This document shows positions 1 through 9,425 of a DNA stretch of 64,000 nucleotides, one piece after another. Each line of letters starts with the position of its first letter. The first letter of the stretch is position 1. Both the position numbers and the translations under genes were made by a program. Source of the DNA: Aggregatilineales bacterium (GTDB taxonomy: Bacteria; Chloroflexota; Anaerolineae; Aggregatilineales; Phototrophicaceae); contig JAUQWZ010000004.1 of NCBI GenBank assembly GCA_030834905.1, positions 1 to 64,000 on the forward strand, in the 5' to 3' direction. Under the pieces are notes generated by a model, which worked only from the letters and a program-made list of their open reading frames with translations, was not told where the DNA came from and did not search any database.

Positions 1-2
1 AG

Positions 3-365
3 GTCGTCATCGGTAACGTCGCCGACCCGGAACAGATGCAGCGGCATATCGACGGCAGGGACGGAAAATATGCCTATCTGCCGAAAGAAGGACTGCTGTT
101 TCCGGCGCTGCTTGAACCTGAAGCACCTACGTCTGAAGCGCGGCCCGATCTATCCTGCGCTGAACTGGTGCTGCGCGGCGAGCAGGATGTTTTAGTGAAT
201 GACTGGATGGCGTGCGCAGTCGGGCAGTACGTCTTCGCGCTGCTGCGGCGTCAACCGATTCGCAGCTTCGTCAGTTTCATCAGTCTCGACGGAATGAGCG
301 TCCGCAGCCTGTCGATTTGCCGCGACGAACTGCTGGCGTATCTGCCACAGCCGGCCAACGGCTGA
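3..365 (+). CDS. Unrecognised protein, 5'-truncated by window edge
   Basis: The reading frame is open from base 3 and reads through the first ATG at 36, giving VVIGNVADPEQ before it, so the true start probably lies outside the window. About 120 residues are visible, soluble, with no membrane segment or motif I recognise. It is followed by a strong terminator hairpin and then a run of similar unrecognised backbone genes on the same strand. I infer an accessory gene of the outer mobile element; no function is proposed. Confidence 0.55.
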   Translation, partial: VVIGNVADPEQMQRHIDGRDGKYAYLPKEGLLFPALLEPEAPTSEARPDLSCAELVLRGEQDVLVNDWMACAVGQYVFALLRRQPIRSFVSFISLDGMSVRSLSICRDELLAYLPQPANG

Positions 366-397
366 TTCATCGCTTCAACCGATTGTCTGACAGCAGG

Positions 398-419
398 CTC
401 CGCTCGCAGCGGAGTTTTT
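398..419 (+). terminator. Rho-independent terminator
   Basis: CTCCGCT and AGCGGAG form a perfect 7-bp stem around a 3-base loop (cgc), followed directly by TTTTT. It ends the transcript of the truncated first gene and separates it from the cluster starting at 455. Confidence 0.8.
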
Positions 420-454
420 GCTTTTTATCCGCAGGGATTAAAAGGAGCAGTGCC

Positions 455-1312
455 ATGCGTTACTGGGGCGACATGCGAACCAAATACGGCTTCAATGACG
501 GCGGAGCCGTGCCGGACGGCGCGGAAGTCTACCGCGCCGTTTACATCCGAGCCGTCAATAAACTGGCGGAGCAGTTAGGCAGCGGCGTGCACGCCACAGC
601 TTACGACCGCGCCGGAGTGCATAACTGGTGTCTCATCCTGTTTTACGACGTGAACGACTTGGCAGGTCGCACGTCTGATGAACTGGCGGAGCCGCTCGAT
701 CTCTCAGCAGCGGAAGTTCTCGACCCGGATGAGGCGATGGACGAAGCCATCCGGCAGGCGTACCTGCTCGACCTGGACAGCTTCGTGCCGGTGTCCGTAG
801 ACCTGTCCGAAGACTTTGAGGACTTCGTGACGGCGCTCTATCCGGTGAACGAAGGCGACCCGGTGGTGGCTGAAGTCAATGGACAGCCGCAGCACATTTA
901 TCCCGGCGGACGGGTGCGGTTGGTGCGCGACGTCAAAGCCTTCGATGGGACGATGCTGTCCGTCGGTGGTGAATACGCGGTAACGTGGATTGACCATCAC
1001 CCGCCCTTGGTTGGGCTGGCAGCGCAGTCCCACGATCCCGTCTTCGCCATGACTTCTCCCGACGCGCTGATGATGGTTGAAATCCTATCCGAGATCCGCG
1101 CCGAAAGCGCGAACTGCGACCCGATCCCGCCGTTTTACCTGCGCGACATGGACGATGAGACGCTCGATGGGTACGGCATATTCTACGACTGGAACGCCGC
1201 GCAGATCGCAATGCGTCAAGCGGTGGATGAACTAGGACAAGCCGTCCAGATCGTCAACAGCTACAGCAATACTGTGACGTCCTGCGACCCGGATGAGGAT
1301 AGCCATGCTTAA
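455..1312 (+). CDS. Unrecognised acidic protein, 285 aa
   Basis: The open frame extends back to 212, but ATG 455 is chosen because AAAGGAG lies just upstream and the terminator at 398-419 sits inside the longer version. The protein is acidic, with many Asp/Glu in the central third (around residues 70-135), and has no membrane segment or catalytic motif I can name. Its stop overlaps the start of the next gene, so it heads an operon of four small unrecognised genes. I infer an accessory gene of the outer conjugative element; its function is unknown. Confidence 0.75.
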   Translation: MRYWGDMRTKYGFNDGGAVPDGAEVYRAVYIRAVNKLAEQLGSGVHATAYDRAGVHNWCLILFYDVNDLAGRTSDELAEPLDLSAAEVLDPDEAMDEAIRQAYLLDLDSFVPVSVDLSEDFEDFVTALYPVNEGDPVVAEVNGQPQHIYPGGRVRLVRDVKAFDGTMLSVGGEYAVTWIDHHPPLVGLAAQSHDPVFAMTSPDALMMVEILSEIRAESANCDPIPPFYLRDMDDETLDGYGIFYDWNAAQIAMRQAVDELGQAVQIVNSYSNTVTSCDPDEDSHA

Positions 1313-1541
1313 CTGCAAGCGCCAGAACATGCACCACTCGAAGATGCCGCCGCCCGGCGCAGTCGGGCATATTGTCGGGTTGTCTACGGTTGATCCGCGC
1401 CGTAAGTGCATTGTCAGCTACTACCCTCTATGCGATAATGTGCAGCCCTACAGTCGGGGTATCCATACGGTATTCATCCGTTTTCTCGACAACGGCGAGA
1501 TCGACCGCTTCAGCGGCATCTGGTTCGAGGCGCTGCCATGA
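1305..1541 (+). CDS. Unrecognised small protein, 78 aa
   Basis: The gene overlaps the 3' end of the preceding gene by 8 bases and the next gene by 4, a tight operon arrangement. The start at 1305 is preferred over 1293 because AGGATA lies at a suitable distance before it. The N-terminus is basic with Cys/His residues, but they do not form a recognisable zinc-binding pattern. No function can be assigned. Confidence 0.6.
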   Translation: MLNCKRQNMHHSKMPPPGAVGHIVGLSTVDPRRKCIVSYYPLCDNVQPYSRGIHTVFIRFLDNGEIDRFSGIWFEALP

Positions 1542-1945
1542 CCACACTCACGCATCTCGACTGGCAGCCGGCGATCCTGCTCAAGGTCGTGCATTTGCCG
1601 TTTGGTGGATGGGGTGGCTTGTCGCTCAAACGCGCCTATCTTGCGCTGCGTGATGAGCGGCTGCTTTATGCCGATTGGACGCTCGAAGCAGATGAGCGCG
1701 CCGAAGCTGTTGTGTGTGTGACCGGCTGGATGCTCACCGCGATGCCAGATGCCACTTTCAGGCTGTATGGAAAAGGCGCGAAGCTTCTCCCATCCGGGAC
1801 GTGGGTGCTGCCCTATATCGACGGCGTATTCTCCCTTTACGGCGTCGCCAACGCCATCCTGATCCGTCTGATCCGGCACATCGACCAGCAGCCGACCGAT
1901 CCGCTGACACTCTCGCTTCTCTCCCGTTTAACGCAGCTGCTTTAG
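1538..1945 (+). CDS. Unrecognised protein, 135 aa
   Basis: The start overlaps the preceding stop (ATGA), so translation is probably coupled. The protein is hydrophobic-rich and tryptophan-containing in its first half, without a clear membrane helix. It belongs to the same four-gene operon. I do not recognise the family. Confidence 0.65.
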   Translation: MTTLTHLDWQPAILLKVVHLPFGGWGGLSLKRAYLALRDERLLYADWTLEADERAEAVVCVTGWMLTAMPDATFRLYGKGAKLLPSGTWVLPYIDGVFSLYGVANAILIRLIRHIDQQPTDPLTLSLLSRLTQLL

Positions 1946-1960
1946 CCAAAGGACAACCTC

Positions 1961-2593
1961 ATGACGCAAGCCATGAATGCCACTGCAATGCAGCGGTATT
2001 ATGACCGTTTTGATTCCACGCTCTACAACGCCATCGCCGAGTTCTTGACATCCAATTTCCACACCGAGCGTGACGACCAGCGCGTCGTAGACGGCATGAT
2101 CGCCGTGCAGAATGCCGCCTTCGAGCTGTGCGAGCATCCCGATTTCGACGGGGCATGGCATAAACTCGCGGTGTTCTGCGGACAGAATCCGATCTCAGTT
2201 CACACTGTCGATGCGATGCGGGAATTTTTGCGTCGATTCGTATCAGAAGACGAAGATGCAAAACATCTCCGCATTGACGATTTCGAGGCGACCGCCAAAG
2301 GGATGCTGCGGGTATACAGTGGTCTGGACGATCTCAAGACCGCGACGGCTCACGCGAATGGCGTTCACGGTTGGCGCGGACGCATGGCATACGAGCTGCT
2401 CGCTGCTGTCGAGTATCTCACAATGACGTCAGTTCAACTGCTGGCGCACGGCGACGAGGCGTACATCCGCGAAAAGCTGAGGAATGGACTGCATCGCATC
2501 ACCGGCGCGCTCTACGAGGGCGTGCGTCACAGCGAACAGCCATCGCTGTACAACTTCCGCAGCACCTACTTCCCCAATGAGGGCGATGCCTGA
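1961..2593 (+). CDS. Unrecognised helical protein, 210 aa
   Basis: This is the last gene of the small operon, 15 bases after the preceding stop, with AAAGGA before the ATG. The composition (many Ala, Leu, Glu, Arg; few Gly/Pro) suggests an alpha-helical soluble protein. There is no signal peptide, membrane segment or catalytic motif I can name. It lies upstream of ssb in the same direction, in keeping with a conjugative-element backbone. Confidence 0.7.
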   Translation: MTQAMNATAMQRYYDRFDSTLYNAIAEFLTSNFHTERDDQRVVDGMIAVQNAAFELCEHPDFDGAWHKLAVFCGQNPISVHTVDAMREFLRRFVSEDEDAKHLRIDDFEATAKGMLRVYSGLDDLKTATAHANGVHGWRGRMAYELLAAVEYLTMTSVQLLAHGDEAYIREKLRNGLHRITGALYEGVRHSEQPSLYNFRSTYFPNEGDA

Positions 2594-3147
2594 CCACCTT
2601 CCCTGCTGCCTACTCTCGCTCTGAATATCCCCCATCACCGTGACCAAACCGTTCTCGCGTCCGAGCATTCCAGTCTGCATTGATGTGGACGCTTGCAGTG
2701 TGCCCGGCTTCCCACGTTGGCGCAATCCATATCACCTCCCGTCACTGCGGAATTGCCGCCATCGTTGCAGTTCCTCACGCGCACAACCATCTTTGCCCGC
2801 GTTGTGCTGAGCCTGCCGAGTGCCGCTTGTATTCCCCTCTGGCACGCGGGCTTGTCGATCCAGTCATCTGCTGCTCGTTCACCCTGTTTCTCCTGCGGCG
2901 CGGCGCTTTCCCATCAGACCTAGTGCGTGCCGATTTGTTTTCTGACCATCCTAGCAGGCGCGCCGCCCGTCAAAATCCTGTGGATTTCGCTTGACCTGTT
3001 TTTGTCTGGCTTGTGCCGTTTCACTCAACAAAAACAGGTAGCGCCCTACGGGTGACGGTTCGGCTTCATCGCCTGCTTAAGGCAGGTCAGAAATCGGCAC
3101 AGGGTCGATGGAAAACAAAAGCGCTCAGGCGCGAGGAGAAATACATC
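2594..3147. other. Stretch without a confident gene
   Basis: Short overlapping frames occur here, such as a GTG frame at 2640 giving a 58-codon Cys/Arg-rich peptide and frames at 2680 and 2693. None has both a ribosome-binding site and a convincing protein. A decayed zinc-finger-like gene is possible because CxxC-like fragments appear in more than one frame, but I cannot support it. The last 130 bases should hold the promoter and leader of ssb. Confidence 0.4.
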
Positions 3148-3513
3148 ATGGGAACTTCACTGAATGTGCAATTGACCGGATTTGTCGGCAGCGATCCGCA
3201 GGTGCGTCAGGTGGGTGAGCAGAGTGTCGCGTCGTTCTCGGTGGCGGTCAGCCGCAAGAACCGCGCAGGCGAAAAGCAGACGGTCTGGGTGCGCGTCAAC
3301 TGCTGGAACAAGCTGTCCGATGTGGCGTCACAGTACGTCCGCAAGGGATCGCTGGTGCAGGTGATGGCGGAATGGCTACGCCCGTCGGCGTGGGTTGATC
3401 AGAGCGGCACCGCGCAGCCAAGCCTCGACATCGATGCCAACCGCCTCGTCCTGCTAGATCGCGCGGAGAACGGTGACAACGGTCACAGCGATGAAGCCGA
3501 CATTCCTTTTTAG
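3148..3513 (+). CDS. ssb: Single-stranded DNA-binding protein
   Basis: A 121-residue OB-fold SSB. It has the typical beginning (LNVQLTGFVGSDPQVRQVG), the central VRVNCWNKLSDVASQYVRKG segment and the acidic C-terminal tip DEADIPF, which in SSBs binds partner proteins. It is somewhat shorter than chromosomal SSBs because the linker is short. ATG 3148 is chosen over upstream in-frame codons because GAGGAGA lies just before it. SSB homologues are common on conjugative elements, where they coat incoming single strands. The gene is monocistronic and closed by a strong terminator. Confidence 0.93.
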   Translation: MGTSLNVQLTGFVGSDPQVRQVGEQSVASFSVAVSRKNRAGEKQTVWVRVNCWNKLSDVASQYVRKGSLVQVMAEWLRPSAWVDQSGTAQPSLDIDANRLVLLDRAENGDNGHSDEADIPF

Positions 3514-3530
3514 CTTCGCCAAGTTCTAGC

Positions 3531-3570
3531 AGAGAGGCGGTGCAGGAAATGCACCGCCTCTCTGATTTTT
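3531..3570 (+). terminator. Rho-independent terminator of ssb
   Basis: A perfect 14-bp stem (AGAGAGGCGGTGCA pairing with TGCACCGCCTCTCT) with a 5-base loop, followed by GATTTTT. It ends ssb and may also insulate the convergent minus-strand helicase operon. Confidence 0.9.
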
Positions 3571-3663
3571 AGTCGTCTTGATATCACATATTGAACGGCA
3601 CCTTGGTTGTGATTACTCCCAGTTAGTAGGGCTTCATAGTCTTAGTACCGTTACTGCCTGTTA

Positions 3664-6600
3664 CTAAATATACTCTCCTGGACGCCGCAGTACCCGGAAT
3701 GGATTTAGCAGCTTGATCTCGTTATTTGGTTTCCAGTTCTTTGCTTCATCAACAGAAGCCAATACATCTGGGTGATTGCCCGTCCAAAGCGGATGGACTT
3801 CAATCAGGGTGCGCGCTTGGTGCTGAGTATTCTTTGTATATCCCCATAGGTTCCCAAATTGCTGTCTATCGGTATACCCGAGCTTGCGAAGGACAGGTGG
3901 AATGGTCACTTCAACCAATCGCCTCCACGGATTAGGCTGTTTTCCCCAATCGCTCGTTAAATCAACTGCCATACGACCAGCCGCCAGAAGCGCCATATCA
4001 AGTGCCAAACGCCAATCAAGCAAGGAGTGATAACTCATATTGCCGTAGTCGCGCAGGCACAGGTTGCAGGACACATCGCAAGCATCTTGATGCGCGATCC
4101 ACTTCTCAGCAATGCTTTCCTGAGTGTCAGGATCGGCATGTTTAAGCAGGTCAATGAAGTTCTCCGATGTACCTAAATGACGGCAATAGCCCGCACCATT
4201 TTCGAGTTGATCGCATAAGAATGCTTCTCCCGCGGGACGAGCTTGATCGTAATGTGTGCGGAAGCCTGCCTGAAGTTCATTGGTATCGACATCAAGTGTT
4301 ATACAAGCTACCGTTCGCAACCAGAAAGCGAATGAGTACCACGCAGCCCGTCCTTCAACCGTTTGAGGATCAGCGTAGATACCTTCAGGAAACTGATTGA
4401 TGCCCACCAACAGAATATCGGTGGGACGCTTGGAGAGAAGAGCAATTCGCCACACCTCATTTTCCCTAACCTGCACAACTTCATCAGTCTCTGGTCGGAT
4501 AGAGTATGCACCATCGTTGAAGGTTGCTCTCGGTCTGGAATCTGAGCGTACACCGGCTACTCTGGCCGAGTAAAATTCAAATCCACTTTTGCCGCCATTG
4601 TCATTCAGGGTCACTATCTTGTCGTTGAAGGATGCAATACGTGTGTTCGCCACGAATTGGGGAGTAGGTCTTGCATCGAAGTAAATCGAAGGGCGGGTCG
4701 AACGTGGTGCCCACTCGAACTGTCCTTCGAAATCCTTTGGTGATTGGTCGGTAAAGAAACCGCGAGGTTCTCGGGCATCAATCGAACGCAAGGAAATGTT
4801 GTGGCATACTCTGCATTCCTGAAGCGGTTCTTGTCCGCGGAACGGTTCATTTGATGTCCCCAGATCTACCACGGCATTGCAAGCCTCACATATTCCAATA
4901 ATTTGCGGATTGCCATGTCCCAGATCGGGAGTAAATCCCGAAGCCACCTGTACCCGATTCCCAGCAGCATAAAGTTCAACAACGCCGCAAGCGGTATGCA
5001 CGGCTTTATCTTTCACTGTTTCGGACCCAGGCGCAAATTGGGTGATCGCAATGTCTAGATCCCGGTCTACCGTTCCATTTTCCGGTGGCCAGGAGCGAGC
5101 CTCAAAAGGCCAAGATGTATATAGTAACCTTACCCGCGTTGGGAAACCGAACATGGGTAAGAGACCTGCGTTTGCCAGTCGTTCGCTGAGCGCAGCTTGG
5201 ACATAAGAGTCATCTGCTGCGATTTCGGAAATCTTGGGTACAAGTTCCATCTGTACGTAGCGTAGATACTTCTCAACAAACGCCGGGTATTCTGATTCAG
5301 CGCGCCATGCAGTACGAACACTTAAGGCTTCGATCACGCCCACGAGCGCGGCTGTGTTTAAAGGATCTGTGAGCCAATTGGTAACGACACCTTCATAGTT
5401 ACTCCAATCGGTCGCTTTGCCGAATTCTCCGTGGACATTCTCTTTGCCATCCTCAGCTTCAATGATTTGCTTCGCCAATCCGGTATGTTTGTAGGCGAGG
5501 CGAAGGACTTCTTTACATAGAACTCGCTTAAATATAGCTTCGGCTTCCTTGGTCACATCGATGTATGGCGACGGAGGCGCATCTCCCGTAATGTTTTCAG
5601 GACGCTGGAAATAGAAATCGTCATGGGTACGACCCCGGCAAAACGTCACGGCAAGTGAGATGCCAGTACCGCGTCGTCCCGCACGTCCCACGCGTTGTTG
5701 GTAATTGAACCGGCGTGGGGGCATGTTGGAGAGCATCACTGCCAATAGGGAACCAATATCTACCCCAGCTTCCATCGTTGTTGTTACGCTGAGTAGGTCA
5801 ACCGCCTGAACCAGCCTGTTTTCGCCTTCATTCACCATGTCTTGGAACCAGCGTTGACGGCGCACTCGTTCGCGGCGGTCTGTCTGTCCAGTCAGTTCCT
5901 CACAGTTAAGTCGGAATGGGTCGCCAGATTCTGCTGAAAGATACGTGTAATAATCAAAATCCGAAGACTGCGTATCTTCTTCAAGAGGGATAAGACAATC
6001 CGGGCAAACCCCCGTAGCGCGGTGAAGATAAAACGCGCGACAAGTTGGGCATCTCCATCCCCGGATCGATTCATTCGAATTGGTAAGAGGCAAGATAAAC
6101 AACCGATTAGGACTGAGAACAATACCAGGTTGGGAGGGTTCTGCAGCTCCCGAGGTGAGAAGTTGATTGCGAACATCCGTGGAGTCAAGGCCAATGTGAT
6201 TAAGGTATGCTTCTACTAATCTCGGAAAGCTCTCATCAGTGCCCGGTGCGTAGAAGAAAGCCTGCGTGTGGCGTCTTCGGATCCCAAGCACACGGATAAT
6301 CACGTCAGTAGCTTGTGCAAGCGTTGCAGAGATTGAACTTGTTGGCGGACGATAAGTGACTTGACCCTGTCCTAACCCTTCAATTGTTCGCGCTTTGTGA
6401 GGAAACAGCGCATACATAAGTTCACCGCGAAGCGTCATATTGATGAGACGAACATGTTGGTCGCGACTTGTGTCACTCGGTTCAGTGATCGGTTGAATTG
6501 TGCCTTCTAATCCCCATTCGTAAGCCGAATACCAAGGCTTCAGTTGTCCGCTGTCAGTCTCATAGTTTAAGAGGCTAATTGTGACGCCACCGGGGTTTAT

Positions 6601-9423
6601 TCCCAATCCAAGCAAGTGCGACCCAACAGCTTTACCCAAACGGTCGAGTGACATTCGACCGGGATACTCTGACAATAACGCCAACCAAGCTTCCCGGTTA
6701 CTCCTGTTTGCTGGAGACGCACCCATCCACCACAAAAGTGCCTCGGTCGTCAAGTCATCATGCCGCGCCATAAATCGATTGCGCCGAACTATATCCTCCG
6801 TTCTGCGCGCTGCCTCAACTTGAGCAGCTAATGTGGGGTTAGTCGCTTGAAGTTCGCGCGGCACGGTTCCACCAGACATTGCCTTCTGTTCACGCAAAAA
6901 TGCAACTAAATCCCTCCAATATTCATCGATGACACGAATAAGCGCCATGCGAACCAAGTCTCTATAGTGATCACGCTGCATCCCAGCGGCGAGCTTTGCT
7001 GCGTCTTGTCTGCTATCAGAGAAGATGACCAACTTGCGAGATGAGCGTGCGTCGGGCTTTTCTGGTTTTGGCATCTCGCGCAGAAGTCCAGCCGCAATTA
7101 CCTGCGAAGATTTCTGAAATCCTGTGCGATGGTTACGCAGTGGGGTGGGGTTGTTATCGCGACGGGAGAAATCTGCATCGCAGCAGGGACAGCGTGTAGG
7201 AAAGGCAGGTTCATTGGCCCCTTCGTCTGCGACTACATAAAGTCTACCTAAGATTTCGCTTGGTGTAGGCGGCTTGCGATCATTCGCCTTGCGAACCAAA
7301 ACACCTGTGGTTGTATCGAGTTTGGCTTCCACCCAACGACGACGTTTGCGTTTGTGTGACCAGTCCGTAGTTTGTGGGATGGTCTCGGAAGGCCAAAACA
7401 GCGCGTATTGTCCATGATTGCGATCAAGTGAAACCCGATCCGGGATTCCTTCTAGGTTAGGCTGGTCCGCTGTAATTACTTCCGCGCCTGCTGACAATAT
7501 TCGCCGGTAGCCTCCCAAAAATACATCGCCGCAAACTTCGCAGACGATTAAATCAAGAACACGTGAGCCGCAAGAGTCGCATGTCAGACGGTGTGAGGCA
7601 AACAATGCACCAACCGGTGGTTTGGGATCACTCCGATCCGCACAGCTTGGGGATGTGCAGTTGGGGTTGCTGCACACCCATAAGTTTTGAAGGTTATGGT
7701 AAAAGAGGTGTCCACGTAGGGGTTGCGGAGAGGTCTTATCTGCTTGCTGCGCTAAACCCACAGCAAGTAGGAAACCACGGAGGGCAGGTGAGACAATATT
7801 CTCTGTGACATCGCTGGGAAGTTTAGTACCAAAGATCTCCTCATCGATCCTGGTGACCTGTGTCGGTCGAACCGTTTTATTTGTCGCTAGGGTTATAGCC
7901 GCATCTCGCAATACGTCTGAGGCAGAAATCGTTCCGTCTATCGACGTACCCAAATTCGTGAGTGCGTCGGCAAGCTTCTGCTCGTCCGGCTTGTTTTCGC
8001 CCCCCGAATAGCCAAGCTGTAAAGCTAAATCCTTCATTGCTTGACGAACTTCGGTGGAATTCTCCGCAGCCGGATGCATTGGCTCGACCGGGTTTTGCTG
8101 CACCGCATTCGCAAATGCCTCAAAGGAGGAACGGTGAGTTTCCAGAACAAACCTTGCGTTTTTCTTTGGTGCAACTTCTGGCGTGTTGATGAATGGGGCA
8201 AAATTGTCGCGTCCGAAAAACTCTTCCAGAAACTGGTGTCCGACAGAGGTATCGCTTAGACTCGCGGACGTTGTCAAAATTCGAAGCTGGCGCGATTCGG
8301 AATGGAGTCCCAAGCGACTGAGCAGCAATCGAAGAATGTAGGCGACTTCCGTTCCGGGCGTCCCCCGGTAAGCATGGAGCTCATCAATGATGAGGTGGAA
8401 GACCCGTTCTGGTCGATCAGATTCACGGGTGGGATCGGATGCCAACCAATCCCGTGTCTTATCAAAGATCGAGTCTTCAACAGTACGCATCATCATAATA
8501 TTCAGCATGGAATAGTTCGTAATGAGAATGTCTGGTGGAGTTTCCTGAATATCCCAGCGTGACCACATTTCGCCACTGTCAGGATCGGCAGAGTACCAGC
8601 GTCTATCTTGGAGGACTTCATCCTCCGGGTTGGCTTCGACTGCTTGCCTTATTGGATCGAATTCCTCCGACATTTCGCGCAATTCATCACGCAGGTGGTC
8701 AAGTTTGTCTTTTTTTTGCTGACCGGGAACAGGAGTAAGTGAGGTGTAGCGTCCAAAGGTGATCCGGTTACCACCTCGATTTCGATCCATCCAGGTAGTG
8801 ACGCGCTCTGAAGTCAGAGCGCGTCTTAAGCGGCGAAGTTGATCTTCAACAAGGGCATTGAGCGGATAGAGAATTAATGCGCGCAACGCCATGGGGCGTT
8901 GAACATGCCCCCATTGAGAAACGCGCGTCGTGCCCTTCTTCCACCAGTGACGATCTTTCGGTGGATTAGGACAGTTATCCCATCTTGCGGATTCTGCTGC
9001 AAGTTGAGCGAGTAAAGGGAGTAAAAAGGTTTCGGTTTTGCCTGATCCTGTACCCGTTGTGACAACGATATCCTTGCCGTTAATTAGGGTTTCCTGCATT
9101 GCACGCCACTGATGTTCGTATAAGGAACGCGACGACATGAGTTCTGCGGCGAGATGCTGTACGTCAGCATAGCTGTCTGGCAACTTGACTCTCACAAGTT
9201 CCTCTCCGGCATCGCGCAAGAACATATCTTTGCCGGAGTGTGTCTGTGCCTTGGGATATACAGGAACGGTTTCTAGTAACGGTGGTTGGCTTAGGATACC
9301 GATTTGTCTCAGCAAAGTGTCACGTTCTTGTGAAAGTGCTTCGCTACGTAATGGAAACGCACTTTTTATGTACATCCGATAAATGCGTTCAAGCCGGAGG
9401 TAGGAACCAATGAGATCATACAT
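3664..9423 (-). CDS. Giant DEAD/DEAH helicase with C-terminal DUF1998 (DruE-like)
   Basis: A 1919-residue superfamily 2 helicase. Walker A is TGTGSGKT near residues 123-130, the DExH box reads DELH near residue 345, and motif VI is QRVGRAGRRGTG near residue 1230. A SDSRQDAA segment and several CxxC zinc clusters lie between the two RecA lobes. The C-terminus has the metal-binding pattern CDVSCNLCLRDYGN followed by LDWRLAL, typical of the DUF1998 (MZB) region. Length and layout match the DruE helicases of Druantia anti-phage systems; DpdJ and DISARM helicases are related alternatives. It is the last gene of a four-gene minus-strand operon, 2 bases after its neighbour. I infer an ATP-driven nucleic-acid translocase in defence; the exact system is not established. 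Confidence 0.85.
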   Translation of the reverse strand: MYDLIGSYLRLERIYRMYIKSAFPLRSEALSQERDTLLRQIGILSQPPLLETVPVYPKAQTHSGKDMFLRDAGEELVRVKLPDSYADVQHLAAELMSSRSLYEHQWRAMQETLINGKDIVVTTGTGSGKTETFLLPLLAQLAAESARWDNCPNPPKDRHWWKKGTTRVSQWGHVQRPMALRALILYPLNALVEDQLRRLRRALTSERVTTWMDRNRGGNRITFGRYTSLTPVPGQQKKDKLDHLRDELREMSEEFDPIRQAVEANPEDEVLQDRRWYSADPDSGEMWSRWDIQETPPDILITNYSMLNIMMMRTVEDSIFDKTRDWLASDPTRESDRPERVFHLIIDELHAYRGTPGTEVAYILRLLLSRLGLHSESRQLRILTTSASLSDTSVGHQFLEEFFGRDNFAPFINTPEVAPKKNARFVLETHRSSFEAFANAVQQNPVEPMHPAAENSTEVRQAMKDLALQLGYSGGENKPDEQKLADALTNLGTSIDGTISASDVLRDAAITLATNKTVRPTQVTRIDEEIFGTKLPSDVTENIVSPALRGFLLAVGLAQQADKTSPQPLRGHLFYHNLQNLWVCSNPNCTSPSCADRSDPKPPVGALFASHRLTCDSCGSRVLDLIVCEVCGDVFLGGYRRILSAGAEVITADQPNLEGIPDRVSLDRNHGQYALFWPSETIPQTTDWSHKRKRRRWVEAKLDTTTGVLVRKANDRKPPTPSEILGRLYVVADEGANEPAFPTRCPCCDADFSRRDNNPTPLRNHRTGFQKSSQVIAAGLLREMPKPEKPDARSSRKLVIFSDSRQDAAKLAAGMQRDHYRDLVRMALIRVIDEYWRDLVAFLREQKAMSGGTVPRELQATNPTLAAQVEAARRTEDIVRRNRFMARHDDLTTEALLWWMGASPANRSNREAWLALLSEYPGRMSLDRLGKAVGSHLLGLGINPGGVTISLLNYETDSGQLKPWYSAYEWGLEGTIQPITEPSDTSRDQHVRLINMTLRGELMYALFPHKARTIEGLGQGQVTYRPPTSSISATLAQATDVIIRVLGIRRRHTQAFFYAPGTDESFPRLVEAYLNHIGLDSTDVRNQLLTSGAAEPSQPGIVLSPNRLFILPLTNSNESIRGWRCPTCRAFYLHRATGVCPDCLIPLEEDTQSSDFDYYTYLSAESGDPFRLNCEELTGQTDRRERVRRQRWFQDMVNEGENRLVQAVDLLSVTTTMEAGVDIGSLLAVMLSNMPPRRFNYQQRVGRAGRRGTGISLAVTFCRGRTHDDFYFQRPENITGDAPPSPYIDVTKEAEAIFKRVLCKEVLRLAYKHTGLAKQIIEAEDGKENVHGEFGKATDWSNYEGVVTNWLTDPLNTAALVGVIEALSVRTAWRAESEYPAFVEKYLRYVQMELVPKISEIAADDSYVQAALSERLANAGLLPMFGFPTRVRLLYTSWPFEARSWPPENGTVDRDLDIAITQFAPGSETVKDKAVHTACGVVELYAAGNRVQVASGFTPDLGHGNPQIIGICEACNAVVDLGTSNEPFRGQEPLQECRVCHNISLRSIDAREPRGFFTDQSPKDFEGQFEWAPRSTRPSIYFDARPTPQFVANTRIASFNDKIVTLNDNGGKSGFEFYSARVAGVRSDSRPRATFNDGAYSIRPETDEVVQVRENEVWRIALLSKRPTDILLVGINQFPEGIYADPQTVEGRAAWYSFAFWLRTVACITLDVDTNELQAGFRTHYDQARPAGEAFLCDQLENGAGYCRHLGTSENFIDLLKHADPDTQESIAEKWIAHQDACDVSCNLCLRDYGNMSYHSLLDWRLALDMALLAAGRMAVDLTSDWGKQPNPWRRLVEVTIPPVLRKLGYTDRQQFGNLWGYTKNTQHQARTLIEVHPLWTGNHPDVLASVDEAKNWKPNNEIKLLNPFRVLRRPGEYI

Positions 9424-9425
9424 AT

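Noticed and set aside
2640-2994. Short plus-strand frames rich in Cys
   Set aside because: Three overlapping frames compete and none has both a start signal and a convincing protein; they may be a decayed gene.
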